20,637 bases of DNA from Bacteriovoracaceae bacterium UBA6144 (GCA_002435705.1 DIVA01000095.1:15158-35794), one strand, 5' to 3'. Counted from the stretch's first letter, positions 1 through 8,414 are shown. Notes: generated from the sequence alone by a model not told the origin. Translations and numbers: made by a program.

Positions 1-1463
1 TTTTTAAGCAATGCTCGAGCGATAGCCACGCGTTGCTTCTGGCCTCCGGAGAGTTGAATGCCTCGCTCGCCAACCAGAGTGTCGTAGCCCTGAGGAAATT
101 TAGAAATGAAGTCGTGAGCAAAGGCTTTTGTCGCGGCTTCAATCACCTCCGCTCTACTTGCAGTGGGCCTTGCGTAGCGAATATTCTCCTCGATTGAGAC
201 ACTGGCGAGCACGGGCTCTTGGGAGACGAGTCCGACTTGAGAGCGGATGGCCTCGAGGGAATAATCTTTCACCTCGACTCCATCAATCAGGATCTGTCCC
301 TGTTGGATTTCATAGAATCGTAGAAGTAGTTGCACGATGGTCGATTTTCCCGCACCCGAAGCACCCACCACCGCGACTGTTTCGTGGGGGGCAAGAGTGA
401 AGCTGAGTCCTTTAAGTACCAAAAGATCTGAGCGCGTGGGGTAAGAAAATTTCACGTCACGAAATTCCACAGCCCCCGCATGAATTTGCCCCAACCCTTG
501 AGTTTTGATTTCAATCGGTTTTTCTAGCAGTCCAAAGATCCTCTCGCTCGCACCAATGGCCGACATGAAGTCTGTCCATAAACTTCCTAGCATGCCCACA
601 GAGAAAGCAACGGTAATGACGTAGAGAAGATAAGAGGTGAGGGTTCCCACTGTGAGCTCGCCTTCGATGACTAAGCGTCCGCCGTACCAGACAATGAAGA
701 CCACGCTACTTAAGCCCACGAGGGTGACGGTGTTAGTGAATTGCGCGATGACTTTTATTTTTTCACGAGAAAGGCCGAAGGAACTTTCAAGCCGCTCGTT
801 ATAGTGAGCTTCCATTTGTGATTCTTGAGCAAAGGATTTTACCGTTCGCACAGTTCCGATGCTCTCCTCGGCGACCCCTGAGGAGAGAGCGAGGGCATCC
901 TGAGAGAGGCGCGAGATATTTTTGACTTTTTTTCCAAAGCGCGCCGCCAGTAAACCCAATGGAGGAATGATCAGAAGTATGAAGACCGTTAATTTGGCGG
1001 AAGTCATAAAAAGCATGACAAGGCCTCCGAGGGCCTGGACGAGGCTTCTAAGAAGCATAGAGATGTTGACACTCAAAGCATTTTGCAAAACAGCTGTATC
1101 CGAGGAGAGTCTTCCGACCAGCTCTCCTGTTTTTTGTTGGTCAAAAAAACTCATCTCCTGACCCATGATTTGGTGAAACAGACGAGAGCGCAGACGCTTG
1201 ACTGTTTTTTCACCTGCTAATGTAAAGAAATAGTAGCGAAGTGCAGAGGTGATGGATTGCAGGATGAACACGACCAGGGCCAAGAGTGCTGCCTTGTTCA
1301 GATCTGCGGTATTCTTCTCAACCAAGGCTTCATCGATCAGTTTTTTGATGGCATGCGGGTAAGCCAGAAGCGCGGCACTGGAGAGGGCAAGGAAGAGAAG
1401 GCCCCAGCCCAAGAGCGGCCACTCGAGGCGAGAGAGATTAAAAAGTTTTTTGAAAGTTTTCAT
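1..1463 (-). CDS. ABC exporter, fused permease-ATPase (partial at left edge)
   Basis: Half-size ABC exporter of the MsbA/ABCB type: one polypeptide with a six-helix transmembrane domain and an ATPase domain, working as an inner-membrane homodimer. I translated the 487 visible codons. The membrane domain covers about residues 15-310, including the usual coupling-helix region (FFDQQKTGEL near 106-115). The ATPase follows: Walker A GASGAGKST at 367-375, Q-loop SQEP at 414-417, signature LSGGQ at 471-475. The gene leaves the window just after the signature, so Walker B and the H-loop are not seen. The ATG at 1463 is preceded by AAGGAGG at good spacing. It starts only 14 bases after the stop of the catalase-like gene, so they are probably co-transcribed. 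The family exports lipids, peptides or drugs; the substrate cannot be read from the sequence. Confidence 0.93.
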   Translation of the reverse strand, partial: MKTFKKLFNLSRLEWPLLGWGLLFLALSSAALLAYPHAIKKLIDEALVEKNTADLNKAALLALVVFILQSITSALRYYFFTLAGEKTVKRLRSRLFHQIMGQEMSFFDQQKTGELVGRLSSDTAVLQNALSVNISMLLRSLVQALGGLVMLFMTSAKLTVFILLIIPPLGLLAARFGKKVKNISRLSQDALALSSGVAEESIGTVRTVKSFAQESQMEAHYNERLESSFGLSREKIKVIAQFTNTVTLVGLSSVVFIVWYGGRLVIEGELTVGTLTSYLLYVITVAFSVGMLGSLWTDFMSAIGASERIFGLLEKPIEIKTQGLGQIHAGAVEFRDVKFSYPTRSDLLVLKGLSFTLAPHETVAVVGASGAGKSTIVQLLLRFYEIQQGQILIDGVEVKDYSLEAIRSQVGLVSQEPVLASVSIEENIRYARPTASRAEVIEAATKAFAHDFISKFPQGYDTLVGERGIQLSGGQKQRVAIARALLK

Positions 1464-1477
1464 GATTGGCCCTCCTT

Positions 1478-2662
1478 CTAAGGATAGGCCGTCTTTGGAT
1501 CAAGCGTTTTTGGCTCGCGCTTCACGACGCCATTGGCGCGGTGGCGGTAGCTAGAGATGGTTTCATACAACTTTAAGCGCATGCGGTTGGTGCGACCCAG
1601 GGGACGATGCTCTGGTAGCGAATGCCAAGGAGTGAAGGTGAGGTGTTCGCAAAACTGGTCACGCTCTTTGGTATCGAAGTCCTGCTGTGGAATTCGAAGA
1701 ATCGCCACGGTCGTGTAAGGCGAGTGGACAGAGGAGGTGAGAGATTTTTTTTCAGGCCAGAGGACACTAGGATCTTCTACCGGAAAAGCTTTGGGCTTTT
1801 TAGGATCGCCCAATTGCATTTGAAATTTAAAACAGCCACTCTTCTCATTCAGACTTTGCACGAGCGCTGTGCGCATGAAATTCGGGTCTCTCGGATCTCC
1901 CTGTGGAAGGGCCTTCGCCGCAACAGGGTCACAGGCCTTCACAGAATATTTCACCGGGCGACGTGCTGGATTACTAGTGTCCCCTAAGGTTGAGGGGACA
2001 GCAGAGAAGTAATCGAGTTTCAAAGGATTCTTCTTACCCTTCGCTTTAAGCTGTGCGGTCGCGAGTTGCACCAGTGACCGGGGACGAGTGAGGAGATCTC
2101 TGAAGGCGGCGTCGTTACCAAGGGCCCGGATAAATTCGGCATAGTCTTTGATGTCTTTGACGAAAAAGATAGGACTAGCAAACATCAAAAAGTCTTGGGT
2201 AAGTTCCTGCTCTTCGGCTGGAATAATTTTTTTTCCTGGAACATCTAGCACCTTGATGGCGATGCCTCTCAGATCCAGATCCTTGTCGTTAGACATTGGA
2301 TCACTCGTGTTGTTCGAGAAGCGGATCCAAGTGGGATAGGTTTTGTTTTCTTTGAAGACTCCCACTCGCAGCTCTTTAGGGAGGGTCTTGTTGTTCACGG
2401 TGAAGGACGCCTGTAAGCAGCCATGAGATTTTGCGTGGGCGTCGCGAGGAACATGAGGTGGCTTGAAGTCTCGACGAAGAGCAATCATGGCTTCTTTGAT
2501 TACTTCCTGAATCGCATGCTCCTCGTTGGACTCGTGCTCTTCACCTAAGTAAGGATCAATAACGCTTGGTTGTTGAGCCGGCAGAGAGCTTGGCTCTCGC
2601 TGAGGAACCGATGCGCAGCCTGAGAGAAGAGTGAGGAGAGCGAGGCGATAGATTTTAGACAT
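1478..2662 (-). CDS. Catalase-fold (catalase-related, y4iL-like) lipoprotein
   Basis: A 394-residue member of the short catalase-related family (y4iL-like), which shares the heme-catalase fold. Residues 1-16 form a lipoprotein signal ending in the lipobox LSGC (lipidated Cys16), so the mature protein should be anchored in the envelope facing the periplasm. Visible family features are a distal-side histidine region HAKSHG (75-80), RFSNN (114-118), DLRGIAIKV (130-138), and a C-terminal NRMRLKLYE segment (359-367) where a heme-ligand tyrosine would lie. An upstream in-frame start at 2680 exists. The ATG at 2662 is preferred because AGGAG lies 7 bases before it and it gives a clean signal peptide. 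It lies between a SOUL heme-binding lipoprotein and an ABC exporter in one transcription direction. Peroxide or other heme-dependent chemistry is an inference from the fold. Confidence 0.85.
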   Translation of the reverse strand: MSKIYRLALLTLLSGCASVPQREPSSLPAQQPSVIDPYLGEEHESNEEHAIQEVIKEAMIALRRDFKPPHVPRDAHAKSHGCLQASFTVNNKTLPKELRVGVFKENKTYPTWIRFSNNTSDPMSNDKDLDLRGIAIKVLDVPGKKIIPAEEQELTQDFLMFASPIFFVKDIKDYAEFIRALGNDAAFRDLLTRPRSLVQLATAQLKAKGKKNPLKLDYFSAVPSTLGDTSNPARRPVKYSVKACDPVAAKALPQGDPRDPNFMRTALVQSLNEKSGCFKFQMQLGDPKKPKAFPVEDPSVLWPEKKSLTSSVHSPYTTVAILRIPQQDFDTKERDQFCEHLTFTPWHSLPEHRPLGRTNRMRLKLYETISSYRHRANGVVKREPKTLDPKTAYP

Positions 2663-2726
2663 GGAAAACTCCTGACACAATTGTAGAAAGGAGCAGTAAC
2701 GAGTGTCAAACCGGCACAGAAGCGCT

Positions 2727-3365
2727 TTAGTCAGCTAATCTTAGTTCGATCAACATCTCATTGCGTCTCAGGAAAGGCAGTGTCCAGGGTGGGTTATAGC
2801 CGGCGAACATGGCCTCGCTGGCCACTTTATACTCTGGCTGAGTCTTGAGCCACTCTTTGAGTGCGTGTGCTTTCTGTGCATTTTTTTCTTCGCCCCAAAA
2901 ACCTGTGAAGCGAATGGCCGCCACATAACGGGGCTCGATTTTTTCAATCACCACTCGAGCATCTGTAGGAGTGGGGAGTGTTTCAAGCGTAAAAGAGGAG
3001 GGCATACTAAAGGTCATCGTCCAGGATTGGTTGTCACTGGGCTTCATCACCACGGGAGCTGTCATCGCGATCTTTTCACTTTCTGCTTTCTGCACCACAG
3101 GGGCTGTCATGGCGATTTTCTTTTGAGCCTTATTTTTTCCGAAGATATATCCCGCAAGGAGATTAAACCCCTGACTCTGGGCCTCTTTAAAGCTGCCTTG
3201 AATGGTTGTTTTCGCCACGATAGTACTTTCGTATTTTCTGATTTCTTTATCTTCAGTTTTCATCACCACTTGATAGCGAGGCTGCTCCTCGCTCCCATGG
3301 CCAAAGAGCGAGCAGGCGGCACTGAGAAACAACATACAGAGTCCTAAGACGAGAGAAATCTTCAT
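2727..3365 (-). CDS. SOUL-family heme-binding lipoprotein
   Basis: A 212-residue SOUL/HBP domain protein. An N-terminal hydrophobic signal (residues 1-17) is followed by Cys18. The lipobox LSAAC is slightly off consensus, so this is a probable lipoprotein or at least exported. The domain begins with YQVVMKTEDKEIRKYE, contains KEAQSQGFNLLAGYIFGKN, and carries the family-typical IAMTAPVV motif twice (about residues 85-107). It ends with a FTGFWGEEKN / YNPPWTLPFLRRNE block characteristic of the family. SOUL proteins bind heme or related tetrapyrroles, but the exact role in bacteria is unsettled. The gene is first in a minus-strand run, 64 bases ahead of the catalase-like lipoprotein, suggesting a heme-linked function in the envelope. 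The Shine-Dalgarno (AGCAGG) is weak but well placed. Confidence 0.9.
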   Translation of the reverse strand: MKISLVLGLCMLFLSAACSLFGHGSEEQPRYQVVMKTEDKEIRKYESTIVAKTTIQGSFKEAQSQGFNLLAGYIFGKNKAQKKIAMTAPVVQKAESEKIAMTAPVVMKPSDNQSWTMTFSMPSSFTLETLPTPTDARVVIEKIEPRYVAAIRFTGFWGEEKNAQKAHALKEWLKTQPEYKVASEAMFAGYNPPWTLPFLRRNEMLIELRLAD

Positions 3366-3408
3366 ACCTGCTACGATGACACTGTGGGGGGCAGCTCGCC
3401 AAGTGTTT

Positions 3409-3437
3409 TTGTGTTTAATAACGTCTAAATCTATGAG
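3409..3437 (+). promoter_or_regulatory. Weak candidate promoter for the rlmG operon
   Basis: TTGTGT (3409-3414) and TATGAG (3432-3437) are 17 bases apart, matching sigma-70 boxes at 3/6 and 4/6. Initiation here would leave a leader of only a few bases before the ATG at 3449, which also lacks a clear Shine-Dalgarno. A short-leader or leaderless message is possible. This is a pattern match only. Confidence 0.22.
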
Positions 3438-3448
3438 AAATTATTTGC

Positions 3449-4513
3449 ATGAATCTTGTGCGTTATCCTCTCAGAAAGAATGAAACCTTGCAGGCTTGGG
3501 ACAGTGCCGATGAGTTGATACTGGCGCACATGAAAACTCTTCCCCTTGAAGGGAAGCGCCTTCTCATTTTAAACGATCATTTCGGCGCCCTTAGTCTAGG
3601 GCTGGAGGGGTTTGATTGTACGGTGTATACGGACTCCTTTGTCAGTGCCATGGGTCTGAGGCTTAATAGTTCTGAGCGCCTGAGTGCCATCAATAATCTC
3701 AAGACCCTGAGCGGCATCTATGATTATGTCCTCGTCCAGATTCCAAAGAACATGTCTTTTTTTGAGGACCAACTCTCAAGTCTCACTCATCATCTGGGGG
3801 CCCACTCTATACTTATTTGTGGTTCGATGATCAAACACCTCTCGCCCACAAGTTTTGAGCTTATTAATAAATACATCGGTGCCACCACCACCAGTCTGGC
3901 GCAAAAAAAAGCTCGTTTGATTTTTGCGACCTTCGAAAAGACTCCCGTGAATTCAGCTTATCCGAAATCGGTGACACTTGAATCTTTTGACAAACCCTTC
4001 CTTCATCACTCGAATCTTTTTAGCCGAGAAAAACTCGACATTGGCACGCGTTTTTTTTTAGAGCATCTCCTGCGCGGCAGCTTTAAAGATATTCTCGATC
4101 TGGGGTGTGCTAATGGTATTATTGGGATTCGGGCCAAAGAGCTTAATCCCCAAGCACAAATCTATTTCAGTGATGACTCCGCCATGGCGATCGAAAGTAG
4201 TCGGATCAATTACTCCACGTACTTTACAGATGAGGCTAAATTCTTTTGGACCAACTGCTTTGAGCACCAGCCTTCAGAGATGCTAGATTTAGTCCTGTGT
4301 AATCCACCTTTTCATCAAGGAACTACCATTGGTGATTTCATTGCGTGGCAGATGTTTCAGGATGCCTTCCATTCTTTGCGTAAGGGAGGAACTCTGAGGG
4401 TGATCGGGAATTCGCATTTGGGTTATCAGGTAAAGCTTAAAAAAATTTTTGGTCATTCAAAAATCATTGCGACCAATACCAAGTTTATTATCTGTGAGGC
4501 ACACAAGCTATGA
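3449..4513 (+). CDS. rlmG: 23S rRNA (guanine-N2) methyltransferase RlmG
   Basis: A 354-residue protein that follows E. coli RlmG (YgjO) along its whole length, by recalled similarity. RlmG makes N2-methylguanine at position 1835 of 23S rRNA with S-adenosylmethionine, in the cytoplasm. The opening LQAWDSADELIL and LILNDHFGALS (39-49) belong to the degenerate N-terminal methyltransferase-like domain. The catalytic C-terminal domain starts near 190 with FSREKLDIGTRFF. It has the SAM-binding DLGCANG (217-223) and the catalytic NPPFH (285-289) typical of guanine-N2 methyltransferases, and ends with KLKKIFG...IATNTKF as in E. coli. It is the first gene of a plus-strand operon; its stop overlaps the next start as ATGA. 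RsmC is the nearest alternative, but the N-terminal match favours RlmG. Confidence 0.94.
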   Translation: MNLVRYPLRKNETLQAWDSADELILAHMKTLPLEGKRLLILNDHFGALSLGLEGFDCTVYTDSFVSAMGLRLNSSERLSAINNLKTLSGIYDYVLVQIPKNMSFFEDQLSSLTHHLGAHSILICGSMIKHLSPTSFELINKYIGATTTSLAQKKARLIFATFEKTPVNSAYPKSVTLESFDKPFLHHSNLFSREKLDIGTRFFLEHLLRGSFKDILDLGCANGIIGIRAKELNPQAQIYFSDDSAMAIESSRINYSTYFTDEAKFFWTNCFEHQPSEMLDLVLCNPPFHQGTTIGDFIAWQMFQDAFHSLRKGGTLRVIGNSHLGYQVKLKKIFGHSKIIATNTKFIICEAHKL

Positions 4514-5118
4514 GTTTTCTCGTCAGTTTTAATGGTCAGTTTACTCCTCATGTTTACCAAGTGACTGCTCAGTCCGCGCTCAAAATCACGGCCCCGCAAG
4601 CTGTCCTCGGGATAAAGTCTCAAGAACATCCTCATGCATTTGAGGAGGTATTAAATGATACAAAATCTCATGCTCCTCCAAAAGGGATTCAGGCCTATCA
4701 AAAACAGCTCTCTTCTTTTGAAGACAAGAAAAAAAGAGTCTATGCCCATGACCTGATGAGTGCTCCCTTGCATACCATGAAGAGTGGATCCATCGCTCAG
4801 CGGGCTAAAGATGTCATGCAACAGATGGGATTTCGCCATCTGCCAGTGGTGGATAGCAGCGAAAACCTTCTGGGGCTTTTGACTGAGCGTGATCTTCTTA
4901 TGGCGAAAGAAAGCGAAACGGTGGATGTGTTGATGCAAAAACAAGTGATCGTCGGTCAGGAGAAAACTCGCATCCAAGACATCGCGCACTTGATGCTCGA
5001 GGAAAAACTTAATGCTCTTCCCATTGTGAATGATAAACATAAGCTTGTGGGAATCATTACCTTGAGTGATATTTTAAAATTTGTGATTCACCTCGATGAG
5101 TTTAAGGAAAGAGCCTAG
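4510..5118 (+). CDS. Two-CBS-domain protein
   Basis: A 202-residue cytoplasmic protein. Residues 1-75 are an unassigned N-terminal segment, partly low in conserved features. Two tandem CBS domains follow (about 78-135 and 138-195), recognisable from DLMSAPLHTM / FRHLPVVDSSENLLGLLTERDLL and the second repeat LNALPIVNDKHKLVGIITLSDIL. Paired CBS domains form a Bateman module that usually binds adenine nucleotides and regulates a partner; no catalytic domain is fused here. The start overlaps the rlmG stop by four bases (ATGA), and the stop touches the start of the ATP-grasp gene, so all three are probably co-translated. A regulatory role for a neighbour is inference. Confidence 0.88.
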   Translation: MSFLVSFNGQFTPHVYQVTAQSALKITAPQAVLGIKSQEHPHAFEEVLNDTKSHAPPKGIQAYQKQLSSFEDKKKRVYAHDLMSAPLHTMKSGSIAQRAKDVMQQMGFRHLPVVDSSENLLGLLTERDLLMAKESETVDVLMQKQVIVGQEKTRIQDIAHLMLEEKLNALPIVNDKHKLVGIITLSDILKFVIHLDEFKERA

Positions 5119-5120
5119 TG

Positions 5121-5969
5121 ATGCTTTCAAAAAAAATTGGCTTATTAACTTCTTCCGCCCTCCCTCAGCTTATTGCTGATGAAAAACCACTGATGGCTGC
5201 CCTGAGAGACTTGGGCTTTGATCCTTTGCCTGTCATCTGGAGCACTCCAGTGGATTGGGAGTCATTTGCGGCCGTCATCGTGCGCACGCCCTGGGACTAT
5301 TTTGAGCAGCATAAGGATTTTTTTCAGGTGCTAGAGGAAATTCATCAAAAAACTAAACTCATAAACGATCTCTCTTTGATGAAATGGAATTCGAATAAAA
5401 AATATCTCCTCGAACTCGCAGCCCAAAACATACCGATCGTTCCTACCTTTGCTCTATCCTCTCTGGCTGAGTTTTACCAGCAGACGGCAACGCATCCGAG
5501 TCAGTCTTTTGTCCTTAAACCCTTCGTGAGTGCGGGATCTTATAAAACTTATTTGTGGCATAAAAATGAAAGTACAGATTTTTTGAATGCCATTGATTTT
5601 AAAAAAGAAGAGTTCATGCTTCAGCCTTACCTCAGCGAGATCACCACGATGGGAGAGGTGAGTTTCATATTCATCGCAGGCGTTTATAGTCATGCCATTA
5701 GAAAACTTCCAGCACTGGGAGACTTTCGGGTACAGGAAGATTTTGGCGGTTCTGTGGGTCTCTTTCATCCCACGGAGCTTCAGATACAGAAAGCCCAAGA
5801 TATCGTTAAGCTTCTGCCCTTAGTACCCTCTTATGCCCGTCTTGATTTTAGTTGGTATCAAGGAGAGTTCTGTGTGATGGAGTTAGAGCTCATCGAGCCG
5901 GAACTCTTTTTCCGTTTTCACCCTCAGGCCGGCGAAAGGCTGGCGCGAGAGATCATTAAGCTGGTGTAG
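5121..5969 (+). CDS. ATP-grasp ligase (RimK/DcsG-like)
   Basis: A protein of about 282 residues with an ATP-grasp fold. The order of motifs resembles the glutathione-synthetase/RimK superfamily group that includes the cyclo-ligase DcsG: VRTPWDY near residue 58, MKWNSNKKYLLELA (start of the ATP-grasp), VLKPFVSAGSY (phosphate/lysine strand), LQPYL, GEVSFIFIAG, YSHAIRK, then YARLDFSW and the acidic metal-binding stretch MELELIEPELFF near the end. Such enzymes join a carboxylate to an amine using ATP; the substrate here is unknown. The preceding gene's TAG overlaps a GTG at 5118 by one base. GTG 5118 and ATG 5121 are both usable behind AAGGA (5104-5108); I chose the ATG. It ends immediately beside the stop of the convergent ldhA gene, with no spacer. 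Confidence 0.85.
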   Translation: MLSKKIGLLTSSALPQLIADEKPLMAALRDLGFDPLPVIWSTPVDWESFAAVIVRTPWDYFEQHKDFFQVLEEIHQKTKLINDLSLMKWNSNKKYLLELAAQNIPIVPTFALSSLAEFYQQTATHPSQSFVLKPFVSAGSYKTYLWHKNESTDFLNAIDFKKEEFMLQPYLSEITTMGEVSFIFIAGVYSHAIRKLPALGDFRVQEDFGGSVGLFHPTELQIQKAQDIVKLLPLVPSYARLDFSWYQGEFCVMELELIEPELFFRFHPQAGERLAREIIKLV

Positions 5970-6983
5970 CTATTTGATGAGAACATTGACCGCATCGATC
6001 TTATTGGCTCCACCAGTAAAATAGTCCGCAATATTTTTTAAACTCGTCTGAGCAATATTGCTAAGTGCTTCGTGGGTGAAGAAAGCCTGATGAGATGTCA
6101 CAAGAACATTTGGAAAAGTTAAAAGACGGGCCAAGGTGTCGTCATCGATCCCCTGATCGGAGAAGTCATGAAAGAAAACGCCTTCTTCATACTCATACAC
6201 ATCAAGGGCCACGCCACCGAGTTTTTTATCTTTAATCGCCTGAATCAGATGCTTCGTGTGAATGAGTCCACCACGGCCTGTGTTGACCAGCAGAACGTGC
6301 GGCTTCATCAGGTTAAACTGAGCCTCCCCAAGGAGGTAGTGAGTCTCTTCTGTGAGAGGGCAGTGAAGTGAGATGACATCACTCTCGCGACATAAAGTCT
6401 GGAGATCAACTTTTTGTGCCTGATACATTCCCGTGAGAGTCAATTCATCGACGTAGGGATCATGCACGAGGACGCGGCAGCCAAAGCCATTCATCATACG
6501 TACAAAAGCCAAACCGATCTTTCCGGCGCCGACGACGCCGATGGTTTTTCCTGAAACCGTAAAACCCTCAAGTCCGTCGAGCTTGAAGTTGAGTTCACGC
6601 ACACGGCGTGAGGCTTGGATGAGTTTACGATTCAAACAGAGCATAAGAGCGAGGGCATGCTCGGCAATCGCCTCGGGACTGTAAGAGGGGACACGTGCGA
6701 TGCTGAGTCTCAGCTCTCGAGCTGCTTTGAGATCGAGATGCGAGTAGCCCGCCGAGCGAAGAGAAATCATCTCAACACCCTTCTCTTTTAGTATCTTCAG
6801 TGTCGGTGCACGCAGGTTATCATTGGCAAAGGTTGCGATCGCTTTCGTGTCTTTTAGAAGTTGTGCCGTGTTCTCGTCTAAGCGATGCTCAAAGAGAGTG
6901 AGCTCAAGATCATAGTGAGCTGCAAAAGCATTAAGATTTTTTCTTTCAAAATCATGCACACTAAAACAGGCAACCTTCTGCAC
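5970..6983 (-). CDS. ldhA: D-lactate dehydrogenase, fermentative LdhA type
   Basis: NAD-dependent D-2-hydroxyacid dehydrogenase that reduces pyruvate to D-lactate in the cytoplasm. It parallels E. coli LdhA closely: LRSAGYSHLDL, RVPSYSPEAIAEHALALM, GLEGFTVSGKTIGVVG, DVISLHCPLTEETHYLL. The nucleotide-binding GAGKIG lies near residues 152-157. The catalytic trio falls at R237, E266 and H298, offset by two from E. coli R235/E264/H296. An ATG at 7046 would give 358 residues but overlaps the upstream gene by 47 bases and adds an unmatched tail. The GTG at 6983 has AAGGA a few bases before it, gives 337 residues (E. coli 329), and begins VQKVACFSV in register with the E. coli start, so I prefer it. 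It lies 16 bases behind the broken outer-membrane gene. Confidence 0.9.
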   Translation of the reverse strand: MQKVACFSVHDFERKNLNAFAAHYDLELTLFEHRLDENTAQLLKDTKAIATFANDNLRAPTLKILKEKGVEMISLRSAGYSHLDLKAARELRLSIARVPSYSPEAIAEHALALMLCLNRKLIQASRRVRELNFKLDGLEGFTVSGKTIGVVGAGKIGLAFVRMMNGFGCRVLVHDPYVDELTLTGMYQAQKVDLQTLCRESDVISLHCPLTEETHYLLGEAQFNLMKPHVLLVNTGRGGLIHTKHLIQAIKDKKLGGVALDVYEYEEGVFFHDFSDQGIDDDTLARLLTFPNVLVTSHQAFFTHEALSNIAQTSLKNIADYFTGGANKIDAVNVLIK

Positions 6984-6999
6984 ACTTTTCCTTTTAGGT

Positions 7000-7880
7000 T
7001 TAGAAAACCGTTCCAGAGAGCCACATACCAAAGCTTGATGTGTCACTTCTCAAACCATTGAAGGGCTCACGGTTAAGTCCTGGGCGGCGTCCGTCGAAAG
7101 GAAAACTTTGAAAGTAAGCATATACGTTAAAAGCGTTTGAGTGGGCATAGGTCACACCTGCCGTGAGCGGGGTGTCCCAGCGACGCCAAGTGGTCCAGTC
7201 GTCTTTCACCCATTTACGAAAATCCAAGCCAAGTCCAGAGCGCAGGCCCCAGGTATCATTGATGGCGTAGTTGACGGTGGGAGTGAACTGCATAATCGAT
7301 TCAAACTTCTCACCCGGATCACGGCGAGCAGCTAGCCACTCGGGCTCAACCGCATAGCGGTCTTGGTAAAACCACACACGCGGCATCACGAGCATATACA
7401 CACTCCAGCGCGATTGCGTCGGGCGGTAGGAGAGTCCAGCAAAAAGACCTGGTGAGAGCACCAGCGTTCGCTCTTCGGCCGTGTAGCCAGTGTAGGGAAG
7501 GTCGGTGTTGGCAGCGCCGTTGAGGCTCCAGTCACCAGCTTTCCAGAGATCCCCATGCGAATGCGGTCGAAGCGGGCACGCGGCACACGGGTGTACCAGT
7601 GTTGCACACCAGGCTGGAAATCGAGGAAGTATTTTTCCGTGAGCTTATATTTAAATTGGAAGATGTAGTAGGAGTTGATCGGATTTCCGGTGAGACCCGT
7701 TCGATTGGTCACGAGGTCTCTTCCGTCTTCGAGGTTAGGTCCATCGAAGAAAAAGAAATAGCCTGCGCCGAAACGCTCCTTGAAGGTTTGTTCGCTCAGC
7801 GGTTTGCTGGCGGGGGCAGGTGCCTGGGCGTGTGAGAGGGTGGCGCCCAAGAGAAGGCATAGCCAAAAAATCAGTTTCAT
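7000..7880 (-). pseudogene. Outer-membrane beta-barrel protein, frameshifted
   Basis: Two overlapping minus-strand reading frames together form one exported beta-barrel protein. The 5' part starts at ATG 7880 (AGGAG six bases before it) with a signal peptide MKLIFWLCLLLGATLSHA. It continues in barrel-like sequence (SYYIFQFKYKLTEKYFLDF) to about residue 113. The correct continuation is in the -1 frame: GDWSLNGAANTDLPYTGYTAE, then LVLSPGLFAGLSYRP, ending in GMWLSGTVF, with the terminal phenylalanine typical of outer-membrane barrels. Without the shift, the first frame continues as unrelated Pro/Arg-rich sequence to a stop at 7386. Restoring one A in the AAA tract (plus-strand TTT at 7540-7542) would give an unbroken 293-residue protein. 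This could be a genuine null mutation or a sequencing error. The specific family is not recognised. Downstream at 16 bases is ldhA. Confidence 0.75.
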
Positions 7881-7912
7881 GAGGTCTCCTAGAAAGATAG
7901 CCACTATGCTGG

Positions 7913-7927
7913 TTTTTTTTAAAAAAA
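7913..7927. promoter_or_regulatory. T8A7 tract in divergent intergenic region
   Basis: Eight Ts followed directly by seven As sit in the 180-base region between the divergent barrel gene (start 7880) and the plus-strand gene at 8061. Such A/T tracts commonly act as UP-elements or bend DNA near promoters. No convincing -35/-10 pair could be assigned on either strand, so the regulatory call is tentative. Confidence 0.25.
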
Positions 7928-8060
7928 CAAGACAAGAGTGCACAAGAATTGCAGCTTATGTGAAGAAGCTTACAAAGATCTTGGGAAAACCTGATTTCGC
8001 TTATGTTTCATCTTTTTCTTGAGAGTTAGGATCTACCCAACACCACTCCAAGGAGCTTTT

Positions 8061-8414
8061 ATGTCGTATTATTCAGTCTGGATCGATAAACAACACGCCT
8101 TTATTTATGAATTCACTCCCACAGAAGTGGTCGAAACTAAACTTATGGCTCATGGCGACAAAGATGAAGCTCATACAGAAAAGTTTTACCATTCAGTGGC
8201 AGAAAAACTCACAAGTGCCAATGAAGTTTTTTTAATGGGCCCTGGGGTCGCTAAAGATCAATTCAAGCACCATTGTGAAAATCATCATCACGCCAAAATT
8301 GCTAAGGCCATTGTGGGCGTCAAGCCCATGGAAGGACATCCAACCAAAGCGATGATGATCGGTCAGGCAAAAGAGTTTTTTAAGAGCTATCATACTTGGA
8401 CGAAAAACTACTAA
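8061..8414 (+). CDS. Small eRF1-domain-like 'translational machinery' family protein
   Basis: A 117-residue cytoplasmic protein. The start is ATG 8061, with AAGGAG at optimal spacing; an in-frame start at 8019 would add 14 unsupported residues. The pattern YYSVWIDKQHAFIYEF, then a histidine-rich stretch, EVFLMGPGVAKDQFKHHCENHH, and IVGVKPMEGHPTKAMMIGQAKEFF resembles small bacterial proteins annotated as translational machinery proteins, related to the first domain of archaeal/eukaryotic release factors. In the family, the 'GPGxAKxxFxxH' element is the strongest signature. The biochemical function of these short bacterial forms is not established, so the call names a family only. It appears monocistronic, followed by a strong stem-loop. 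Confidence 0.75.
   Translation: MSYYSVWIDKQHAFIYEFTPTEVVETKLMAHGDKDEAHTEKFYHSVAEKLTSANEVFLMGPGVAKDQFKHHCENHHHAKIAKAIVGVKPMEGHPTKAMMIGQAKEFFKSYHTWTKNY

Noticed and set aside
922..1481. Plus-strand open frames opposite the ABC exporter
   Set aside because: They have no family similarity and are shadows of the minus-strand gene, which has clear Walker A and signature motifs and a strong ribosome site.
3040..3130. Internal repeat (IAMTAPVV twice) in the SOUL gene
   Set aside because: The doubled motif is a normal feature of bacterial SOUL proteins, not a recent duplication.
7530..7550. Programmed -1 frameshifting in the barrel gene
   Set aside because: The site lacks an X-XXY-YYZ slippery heptamer with a downstream structure, and the zero-frame tail looks like out-of-frame sequence rather than a functional product.
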